A program made the position numbers and the translations under genes. Shown one piece after another: positions 52,051 to 61,341 of a DNA stretch of 64,000 bases. The notes under the pieces are model-generated. The model was not told where the DNA came from, did no database searches, and worked only from the letters and a program-made list of their open reading frames with translations. Position 1 is the stretch's first letter; the number at the start of each line of letters is the position of its first letter. The stretch is from Cylindrotheca closterium (taxonomy: Eukaryota > Bacillariophyta > Bacillariophyceae > Bacillariales > Bacillariaceae): assembly GCA_933822405.4 (NCBI GenBank), contig CAKOGP040001224.1, positions 389,552-453,551 of the forward strand. The letters are read 5' to 3'.

Positions 52051-54235
52051 TCAGCAGTCTCCGTATTCAAATCCAACCCCGTAACCAAAGTCACCATCGT
52101 TGTATTTGACATCTCCATCCAATTCGACTTCAATTCCTCTTCCATTAGCGATTCCATCACCATAGGAGTCACGCATTTCCAGCTTGTTGCACTGACTTGG
52201 TTTGAAACAATCAGAGAATTCATAGTCTTTGTTGCTATCGAACCCAGATTCATCCAAGACTACAACTCCATCCTTGGATAGCGTAAAGGAAGATTCACTT
52301 CCCCAATCATCAGTCTGTAGTTTCAGCTTGAATGGGATGCATTCAGCTTCATTTGTCGAGCAATCACCGAACTGAATAGCTCTTTGATAGCCAAAGTTGA
52401 CGGCTCCAGCTTCCGCGACAACTGACCCATCGACAACCAAACGATATCCTGGGTTCGTACCGCCGGCAGCGAGACCATCCCCGTAGTCATCAAAAAGTGT
52501 AACAGTGTAGCATTTCTTCGGAATGCACTGCTTCGCATTGTATTCCTTGTTATTATCGTAGTTTTCACCACGAAGAATTTCGTCCGATTGCGAGTTTCGT
52601 AGGATCCAAGAAGTTTCACTACCCCATTCGTCGGTTGTGACTGTCCAGTCAAACTCAATCTCATCTGCAGCGCACGGGCTTTGAGAATCACTTGGTGGTG
52701 GAGTTGGAGTGGGTGGAGAAGTGGAGGTTTCTTGGCTCGTGGGAGGCGGTGTAAATCCGGACGTTGGTGGTGGAGTACTCTGGTTCGTCGGTGGCGGTGT
52801 GGATGCCAGGGTAGGAGGTGGGGTCGATGCAACTGTTGGCGGTGGTGTCACTGCTGGAGTCGGGGGTGGAGTCGAAGCAAAGCAATTTCCGAAGGTCAGT
52901 GTCTTTTCAAAGCCAAAATTGACTCCACCAGCCTCTTCCTCCACATTGTTATCGACAATGAGAGTGTATCCTGGATTAGAACCACCTTCAGAAAGACCAT
53001 CACCGTACGAATCAAGGATAGCCAGAGTGTAGCAGCTGTTTGGAATACATCCCATAGTTTCATAGACTTCATCATCAGTGTAATCTCCTCCACTGAGAAC
53101 CAGGTTATTCTGGCTATCCTTGAGATTCCAGGAAGTCTCTTCCGCCCATTCATCTGTTCGAAGTGTGAATTCAAAGGCAATCTCATCCCCTGGACAAGCC
53201 AAAGGAGGATCCGTGGGTGGGTCTGTGGGACTGGCAGTGGGTTGAAATCCACCATCGCAAAATTCAGCAGACATATTCCAATCATCACATACTACACTTC
53301 TGATCCAATCCTTGGCGCTGCTGACACGGGAATAAACACCGGGAAAGTTTGGTCTCGCGCATCCATAGCCTAAGTGAAATGAAAGAAAAAAGTGGATGAG
53401 ATACCGGTGCAGACCTTCGTTGGAAACCCTTGTCGTCATTGTTACTGTGGTACTTACCCCATGACACAACGCCAACTTGGATATGTTCGTTACCATTACG
53501 AATGACAAGTGGACCACCCGAGTCTCCTTGACATGAATCCTTGCCGCCTTCAGGGACACCGGCACAGAACATGACATCACCTTCAATGTCCCCATCGTAC
53601 CCACTCGGTTTGTTGCATTCATCTATCGAGAGGGCTTGAACGGTAACATCTTGAAGAAATCGTTCCAGATTTCCACCTTGTTGTGTGGCGCCCAATCCAA
53701 GGGCAGTCAAGTCTTGTCCCGGGGTTGGTTGCCCATTGAGTGAATTGATGGAAAACTTGATATTGGAATTCACAGTAACAGTGTCTTTCAATCGGAATAG
53801 GGCAAAGTCATTTCGGAAAGTGAATTGGTCGTATTCTGGATGAAAGGCTTCGTCGACGACTCGAACCTTTTGAGCTCCTCCAGTGGTCTTGTCCAGTTCA
53901 TAAGCTCCAACAAAGACTTCGTCTCCATTAAAGCTACCACAGTGAGCCGCAGACAAGACAACACCTGGAGCAATCAACGAGCCACCACATCCACCCATAT
54001 ATACATAGTATGGAAAGTCTCCAATATCCGATTGATCACCGCCGATGATACGAGCTTGTAGATCTCTATCGTTCTTGTCTTTGTGTTCTATCGTTTCGAG
54101 TTTTGTCAAATCTAGCGTTTCCATCGCTTGTTGCTTCTCCGGCTTTTGGGCCTTGGATTTTCGCAGATTCTTGCGTCCATATGATTGCTGTGGAAGTGAT
54201 GCCAGTACAAGCAGCGATGTTGTTTGAAATCTCAT
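52051..54235 (-). CDS. secreted trypsin-like serine protease with three repeated C-terminal modules
   Basis: Two exons, 54235..53458 and 53369..52051, 88-nt intron; 698 residues. ATG at 54235 begins a short secretory-like N-terminus; upstream in-frame codons add nothing useful. A propeptide ends at R62 before IIGG, and the S1 peptidase triad is complete: H98 (SAAHC), D143 (DFALF), S239 (GDSGGP), with D233 giving Lys/Arg specificity. The splice rebuilds SWG-YGCARPNFPGVYSRVS. After the protease are three copies of a 95-110-residue module with TD.WG/EETSW, CY...D.YGDG, PGY and FGxC motifs (about 320-425, 490-600, 603-698), the first two joined by a TPPPT-repeat linker. Likely extracellular; the module's ligand is unknown. 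Confidence 0.88.
52680..52880 (-). repeat. coding TPPPT-type repeat linker
   Basis: Inside the trypsin gene the DNA encoding STPPPT.AxTPPPT units forms a degenerate repeat of 24-27 bp (GTGGGTGGCGGTGT-like on the plus strand). It is an extended, probably glycosylated spacer between the first two modules. Confidence 0.7.
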
Positions 54236-54769
54236 GGTGGTGCTGTCTTGAAAACGATTGATATTGGTTTTGATTTTATGGGCAAGATTGTTGATCACAA
54301 ATTTTCTCCCATCTAACATGCATGCAAAAAGTGACTGAGGTCTTTCCGAATCGTTAAATGTCGCATCTAAATGATATTGGCCCATAAGTATTTCATTATC
54401 TAAACTTCCGTATTGCGGTTGGCTTGCGCTTTGATTACCAAGTACGATTCAAAACGGTTACGAGGGCTCGTGTAAATAATGAAAAAGACCCACTTCACCT
54501 TCGACCAACGCTCCAAGACAAACTTGGTTCCGAAAGTGATGAACGAGTCAGCAATTCCATTCTCTCCTTCCGCATCCTATTCATTTGAATGAATGAATGA
54601 ATGGAAAAACAACAATTCACCGTTTGATGACTGGATCGAGACGCTGCCTCTATTACATGCCAAATGTCCGGGAACTCTTTGCTCTGAATTTCGCGCGTAA
54701 ATGACGCACTCGTTCGTTCGTCAAACCAGAACGAAGGCGTTTCCATGCGAAAACTTGCTCAAACAAGAT
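54236..54769. promoter_or_regulatory. divergent intergenic region, trypsin / YjbQ genes
   Basis: This 534-bp region contains both 5' regions. A short GAAT repeat (ATTTGAATGAATGAATGAATGG) lies at about 54583..54603. No further element is supported. Confidence 0.45.
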
Positions 54770-55366
54770 ATGAGATCGTTTGTCATCTTTCGTCTCTCTT
54801 TTCTGGCGATCCTACTACCCGTCGCCACTTGCTTTCTTCCCTCTTACGCCCAAGAAACTACCTGCAGCACTTCCTTGCTATCTAGCACTTCTTCCTCTTC
54901 CGTCGACATGAGCATGAAATGGTTTCAACACGAACTCACCATCACCGCGCCTTCCCGTGGTTGCCACTTGATTACGGCCGATGTCCAAAAGGCAATTTCC
55001 AAGGATCTTGGTCAAATCAAGATTGGAATGTGCAATCTTTTTATTCAACACACATCGGCTAGTTTGACAGTCAACGAAAATGCGGATCCCGATGTCCGTC
55101 GGGACATGGAAGTGGCTCTGAACAAGATTGTTCCAGCCTCTTGGAATCACGATGGAACCTTTAAGCATACCATGGAAGGCGATGATGATATGCCAGGCCA
55201 TGTCAAAACATCCTTGATGGGGCCCAGTTTGAATCTTCCCATTCGAAACGGACGTCTCGCGTTGGGAACATGGCAAGGAATTTACTTGAACGAGCACCGA
55301 GATCAAGGTGGTTGGGGCGGTGGTCACTCCCGCAACATTATTGTGACTTTACAAGGGCAAGGATGA
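54770..55366 (+). CDS. YjbQ/UPF0047-family protein with organelle or secretory presequence
   Basis: The frame is open from 54701, but the ATG at 54770 begins a hydrophobic signal (MRSFVIFRLSFLAILLPVA) followed by TCFLPS, whose Cys-Phe resembles a plastid-import junction; this gives 198 residues. The mature part is a complete YjbQ domain: WFQHELTITAPSRGCHLITA, GMCNLFIQHTSASLTVNENA, DVRRDMEVALNKIVP, DDMPGHVKTSLMGPSLNLPI and GTWQGIYLNEHRD. Bacterial YjbQ has been described as a secondary thiamine-phosphate synthase; the true physiological role is uncertain. The His-containing IQHTSAS block is intact. Confidence 0.88.
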   Translation: MRSFVIFRLSFLAILLPVATCFLPSYAQETTCSTSLLSSTSSSSVDMSMKWFQHELTITAPSRGCHLITADVQKAISKDLGQIKIGMCNLFIQHTSASLTVNENADPDVRRDMEVALNKIVPASWNHDGTFKHTMEGDDDMPGHVKTSLMGPSLNLPIRNGRLALGTWQGIYLNEHRDQGGWGGGHSRNIIVTLQGQG

Positions 55367-55472
55367 GCAAACTAATAGCTTTAAAAAATAAAGTACAGTT
55401 GTTTGTGCTAAATTTAACTTTACACAATATCTTCAAAGAAAATGCTCTCTGCAATGAACTGCGTTACAATCC

Positions 55473-56114
55473 TTAGAGTTCCAAGTTTCGGTTGGACTGA
55501 CGAAGCAACTTGGGAGCCAAGCGTCGCAAAAATGGGAATCGCTGTGACAAGGTTTTGCGGACAACAATCTCTCTGGGAATATCAGAGCAGATGGAAAGTA
55601 ATTCGCTGTAGACTTCTTCTTCCTGTGACATACTCGAATCGGAATCCGAGGTTGCCACCGACAAGCCATAGTCGGCACTGGTTGTGTTGATGGAATCGCG
55701 GACGGATGGAGTTACTGTGCTATTACTGTCGCGATAGAATCGTAGATTCTTGGGATCGCACAATGCAAAACCCACTGAGAAATGTTCTGACTGGTTGGAA
55801 GACATGGAACAACTCCACACCGACATTGGTGGGCTTGGAGGAACAGAAGAAGACTCGTCGCTGCTTTCTTGAAGCAACTCATCATCGTCCAGAATAATGA
55901 CCAGTGGCAAGAACTCACTTTCCAGGCTATTGTCCTCGTTGTAAATTTGTTGTTTTGCTTTCGAGTTTTCAATGTCTTGTTGAGCAAAGGAAAACCGACG
56001 AAGTGAATCCATGGATCCAGGACGCATCGTAGGTCGTCGCCAAATCCCATGTTGATGCAACACTTCAGGAATTCGTCCGGAATGAATGTTTTGCGAAAAG
56101 GTGGTCTCTGTCAT
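55473..56114 (-). CDS. small unknown Ser-rich protein
   Basis: The frame opens at 56150; I prefer the Met at 56114 (MTETTFS, 213 residues). It is Ser/Asp-rich with no recognised domain. The C-terminus is basic and helical (LSQRFPFLRRLAPKLLRQSN). A polar tract DDDELLQESSDESSS lies mid-protein. It converges on the YjbQ gene (106 bp between stops). It could be a lineage-specific regulatory protein; evidence that it is real is its length and the lack of a competing ORF. Confidence 0.5.
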   Translation of the reverse strand: MTETTFSQNIHSGRIPEVLHQHGIWRRPTMRPGSMDSLRRFSFAQQDIENSKAKQQIYNEDNSLESEFLPLVIILDDDELLQESSDESSSVPPSPPMSVWSCSMSSNQSEHFSVGFALCDPKNLRFYRDSNSTVTPSVRDSINTTSADYGLSVATSDSDSSMSQEEEVYSELLSICSDIPREIVVRKTLSQRFPFLRRLAPKLLRQSNRNLEL

Positions 56115-56419
56115 CGTGATGCTGATAAAATGTAATAGATGTAGAATCAATGATGTGCTATCGCAATGAAAAAAGTGAGTTCATGATGGAGATTTTCGAA
56201 GTTGATTTTGTTGTGCCGTGACAACATTCACGGTGGAACGAGAAACTGGAACCTACGTACGCGTAGTAGTTTGCGCTACGAAGAAAGAAACCGTCACATT
56301 TTGCGTGTGTGAAAAATTGCCACGAGCAGTTTCTTGACGACTTTGTGGTTCAATCGTCGCCAACAATCCGTTTCATTGATGATAGCGTGTTTCTATTGAA
56401 ATTTATACAATTTATTGAT
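56115..56419. other. intergenic region between a small unknown gene and PI4K
   Basis: This 305-bp region is upstream of the small gene and downstream of PI4K, both minus strand. It includes an imperfect inverted sequence ACCTACGTACGCGTAGT near 56252..56268. No gene is seen. Confidence 0.45.
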
Positions 56420-59400
56420 TTATTGAGCAATGCCTTGTGACATGTACTGGAAGTAGTCGTACTGCTTCGTTCCGTATGACGAAGTGGCTTCTTTGATTAC
56501 GTCCAAAATGGTGGAAATAGTTTCCTCCTTGTTTTTGCCAGCACACAGTCGTTGTTTGAATTTGGCAATAATCTCGTCGCAGTTCTTGCCTTCAAAGGCA
56601 TGGAAGGTGCTACCCTTGGATGTGATTTCGAGAAGCGTCACAAATGTGTTGGTGTGAGCTTGCAGCGCAAGGAAGCCACAGCAAAATAGTGTCACAAACT
56701 CAGAAAACAAGGATGATCGGACTCCGTCCATGACATCAATCATTTCTTCTGTTAGCTTGAAGGGCGTGTTCAATTCCAAACTGAAGTTACCACCAGGTGC
56801 AATTCCGAAAACAAATCCAAAATCAATATGAATCACATGACCAACCGTATCCAGCAAAAGATTTCCATTGTGTCGATCCTTGAACAGAAAGAGGTACGAC
56901 AAAAGTGAATAGGCAGCAAGACTCTTCACAAAATTGTTTTGGAAGGATTTGAAAGCTTCACCAGGATCAGCTGCGAATTGTGACATTCTTCTAAGATGCT
57001 CCTTTAGACCACCTTTGCCGTAGCCAGGTCGCTTCTTCAAAGCGTCAAAGGACATGGCATTTCGCACCATTTCAATAACCCCAGTAGTTCTTCCGGTTGG
57101 CAGAATGCGATACGGTAGAAGCCAAAGGTCCAATCCAGCTTCGTGAAAGGCTTCCTTGCACAGCTCAATGAGCTGCATCACAAAGGCTTCTTGGCGCAAA
57201 TCATCGTTGGACTTTACAATTACACCAATGAGATCGTATCCAGGCTTCGCTGCTTCATGACTGTTTGCGGCAATACGGGAGCGCTTCTCGGCCCATCGTT
57301 CACCAAAGGCAAATCTTTGCCAAAAGGCGGAATCTTCGTTCAAAATTTGTTGACTCTCCTCCGACACCTTGACGTATTCCAAATCTTTCTTCACTAGTTC
57401 CAAGAGTTCGCCATTTGTAATCATACCACCCTTCCAGAGCGACAGGGCCTGCAAAACGGCGGGCGGCAAAACACCACAACCGACAAGTCGTTGGTCAATG
57501 TCACCAGCATCGATCTCTGGAAATTCCCGTCCCATAAAGGTTCGAGTGCCCAAATCACCTTTGCGTCGCATATTGGGAGTCAATGCCTTCGCGGCATCTT
57601 GCATACTCAAGGTTCCTTGCGCTACGTGATATTGGATCAGAAGCAAACGGATAGCTTCCATAGTGTCATTTTCCTCCTTGGCTTCGGCAGTGAGCTCGGG
57701 CTGTTCATCTTGTGCTACCGACGAAATTCCCAATGACAAAAGCTCGTGACGCGCACTGTCTGACGATGAGCTAATTGGCGCATCTCCAGTCATTAACAAT
57801 TCGACGGCAAGCCTTTGATCCAATTGCTGCAAGTGACGCTGGACTGCACCAGTAGCCCCAGCAGCAATTGTATTACTCTTCGACATGCCTTTCATCATGA
57901 TGGAATTCAATACTTCCCGTCTCAAGTCTTGCTCTCGCGGGCTGGTTGCGTTGCCCATGGAAGAGATTCTCTTCAAGGCAGGTGCTAGGGATCTGTCCTC
58001 GCCATTGCCATTCATGCCTTCACTGCCATTCATCTCGGCCTCGTCTTCCTTGCCATCCGCCAAGGATGGGATAATCAATTTGTTGACAACTGCTTGGGTT
58101 ACAAGCCCTTCGACCATTTCCTTTTCAGCTGTCGGTGTAAGAATTCTCGCTGCTCCATTCTTGCCATCAAATCTGCGTAATGCGTCTGCAATCATGGTAA
58201 CCACAAAGAAAAAGTAAGCAATAGAAAAACAAACAAGAGTGCATTTGTGGCAAACGTTTCACTTACGACGCTGTTCTGGCTCATGATGCAGTCCTTCCGT
58301 GCTTCCAGGGTCTTCCACCAAAGTACCACCTGGAGTGTTTGGTATGGGTGATGACAGTATTGAGGGATGGGGAGATTCCGGTGCCAATGGCACATCTGTG
58401 ACAGCTGTAGCTGCTTCCTGAGGTGCGCTTGCGCCTTTCACTGGTTCGCTGGCAGACTCGGATTGGGGTTGAATTTCCGACTGTTGTTCTACATCGGCCG
58501 AGTCATCATTTTCGCCTGACTCCGAACTTGCCGCCGCCGTGGGTTCTCCTCCATTTGCGTTCACTTCTTTCAAATGGTTCTCGTCCTCTTGTTGATTTCG
58601 TTTTTCCTGTTTTAGCTTTTCACTCTTGAATTGTTGATTCAGTGTATCCACTGCGCTTTCTGTCACACCTTCGTCATTCACCTCGACCAACAATAGCACT
58701 GGCGTTCGCTCCTTACTTCGAAAGACGTGACCTTCTGTAGGAGGAATTCGTACTACCCGTGTATGCGATTCTTTAACTGTATTCAAGGGATCCCCACCCA
58801 TGGCACCTGACGAATTCAATCGAAAGAGTTCATTTTGCAACATTGCCGCTCGTTCTGGCACTGGCTGATGAAATAACTTTTCAGCAATGTCGCATAATCG
58901 TTTGGTAAAGGCCATGTGACTTGACAAATAATCCGCATTCCTAGCAATCCGGAGTGCCTCTTCGGCTAGCTTTTCCGGTCCCACCTTGGCTTCGTCCATC
59001 GATTGACGTCCGCGCAGCTTGTCCAACCGACAAGATCTGGAAAGAACTTCGGTTTGCGTCAAGCGATACTTTTGTATTTCCGCCATCCAGTTTTTCAGTA
59101 GCATAATTTGGTGTTTGGTTGGATTGAGATAACCACCCACTGTGACACTGCCACCACCCCAGCCCGATTCAAAGTCAAAGAGCATGCTTTCCAATTCGCA
59201 CAAGAATCGAATCACGGCAAATTTGCGATTCCGACAGTACTTGAGTGTCTTGGCATCCTCCAAGTCGGCCGTGTGACTCCAAATCAATTCAATGGCCAAA
59301 TGGACACTGTGTTTGGCCGCCATGGTCAACAAAAAGTCTTCCATCAATTCAATGCGTTGGAGGGACGCAACATCCGTTGGTGGAAGCATTTGCAAGTGAA

Positions 59401-60493
59401 TATTACAAAGCTGAGGCCAATAGAACGCAATGGTTTGAATCTCTCCATCGTCGCACAAATCTAGCAAAAAGTCCAAAATGCATTGAAGCAATTCGGTAGA
59501 CGTGTATTGCTCCGTCGGCAATGCCTGTTCGGCCAACATTTTGAGGGATGTCCCCATGTCTCCCGCCATTCGAAAAGCTTGTTTTTTGAGGGCAGCCATT
59601 TCCTTGTCACGAATTCCCAAGGATTGTTCCATGAGCTCCAAGAGTTCCAGCACACCAATGATCCCCTGTTCAAATTCCGTCGCTAAATCGTGCAAAGTCG
59701 ATGACGCCCGTTGAAGCGCCTTGAAATCGGGACGAATGAACAATTGGGCCACTTCGCTGGGGGATGTTTTGGTTAGTTGCAACTGGCTGGTAAGTGGTTT
59801 GGGATTGTCATGATCAATTTCCAATTCGGGTTTCAACTTTTTCAAGACCATGTATCGGGCCTGTTGAATGGCGTATTGATCCAATTCTTGGTAGCGGTAC
59901 ATTTCCCGGACAAAGCTGACATGATCAACGACGCCTTGTGCCACAAAACAATTCTCACTAATATCGACCCGCTCTTCTTCGCCATATTGCAATATGGGTG
60001 TCCCTTCCTTGATGAGTTGAAATTCGAGTCGTTCCATCTTTCCGCAGGAATGGCAATAGGGTTGGTGTTTCAAATTTCGCTTGTTATGCGATCGCGGTTT
60101 GACCTTGCTAAAGGTTTCCATTTCGACAGTGTTTTGGCCCTCTGCCAAGGATCGTTCCAGTCCAGCTGTAATGGCCGACAACCAGACTTCCCGACATTGA
60201 TTGGTCATGGCTCTACATAGCAAATGGGTCCCTTGATGAGTCACCAGCCGAAAGGCGTCATTTCCAGACGATGATAGTGCCACCACAAGATACATGGTCA
60301 TGGGACGATCACCATCGTCATAGGCTTGTTTGGAATCGTAACAGACCAGTTGGACGCCAAAGAGGATGGCAAAGGACAAGACTTTGGAAGATGAGGAAGA
60401 CGCCACACCGGGACGTTTTTCAATTTGACGGTACAGCGATCCCTTGCAAACCCCATGCATTCGTTTCGCCTGATAAAAGGACGATGACGGCAT
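56420..60493 (-). CDS. PI4KB: phosphatidylinositol 4-kinase, type III beta-like, with N-terminal PH domain
   Basis: Two exons, 60493..58267 and 58185..56420, 81-nt intron; 3993 nt, 1330 residues. The C-terminal kinase domain is complete: YDLIGVIVKSNDDLRQE (about 1055), FKDRHNGNLLLD (catalytic loop, about 1178) and HIDFGF (metal-binding, about 1196), followed by the ELNTPFKLTEEM block specific to PI4K beta/PIK1. Upstream is a helical lipid-kinase-unique region (about 190-480). Residues 35-115 look like a PH domain, and YCHSCGK follows at about 145, a CxxC that might belong to a small zinc site. The enzyme makes PI4P, mainly at Golgi membranes. The central region (630-960) is disordered and Glu/Ser-rich. 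A PH domain is uncommon in beta-type PI4Ks. Confidence 0.9.
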
Positions 60494-61341
60494 TATTGTG
60501 GTTCTTCCCGCAATGTTGGAACGGGATTTTTTTCGTCGTAGCTTGTGAATTTTGTTGTGTGTTTTGGTTTGAGTTTAAAGCTCAAAAAATACGCGCTAAT
60601 GGAAGTGTAGTGAAAGTGTGCAATAAAGGAAGCTGTTGCGTCGCTGTTGCTGTTGCTGCTGCTGCTGCTGTCTACCTTTTCAGATTGCTGCCCTTGCTAC
60701 AGTAGTATGTAGGATATGTGAACAAGCTTGTGAGTGGGTGCACTCAATACAACCGTTGAAGAGTTGAGAAATGCCAGCTACGTGAATCTCTACGAAGCAG
60801 GTCTGCCGGCTTTGAGATGAAATAGGCCTAACTCAGTGCATTGATCTGAGTAGTCAAAGTGGTCATTTCAGCTTCCATTCTTCTGATTATGATGATGATT
60901 TAAATTATTTTTTTATTTGTTCCACTGGTACTTTTGGTTGCGGCTTGTGGGAAATGGAAAGTTTTCGTTGATGCTATTGGACAATCTAGTGGCCAAGATT
61001 TAACGGAGAGAAAAATTAGCGCTCGAATCAGTCCCAAACGTAGAAAATTACGTGTGGGTTCGGAACGGGCTTCACACTGCTGGCATTTCATACCTGGGAT
61101 TTTTGTCGACGACTTCCGCCAAATCCATACAGTAGTTCAGTACCTCCGTTCATTGTTTTAAACAGAACAGAGCAAGCTTCTTCAGCTCCCCAATACAGAG
61201 CAGTAGCTTTGATACCTCAAAGAGACTAGCGAGCAAAGTATCCTCGCCAATTCTTCAACAAAACGATATCAGTAGAGATAGAGAAATCAGAGTCACAAAT
61301 ACAAAACTCTCGTCTCCTGCTGTTGCTTCTGCTTTCTCAAA
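60494..61341. promoter_or_regulatory. divergent intergenic region, PI4K / right-edge gene
   Basis: This 848-bp region between divergent starts contains the CTG/TTG trinucleotide run (60643..60671). The rest shows no repeat, RNA or ORF that I can support. Confidence 0.5.
60643..60671. repeat. CTG/TTG trinucleotide run
   Basis: About ten consecutive trinucleotides of the type GCTGTTGCTGTTGCTGCT, in the putative 5' region of the PI4K gene (minus strand reads CAG/CAA). Confidence 0.85.
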
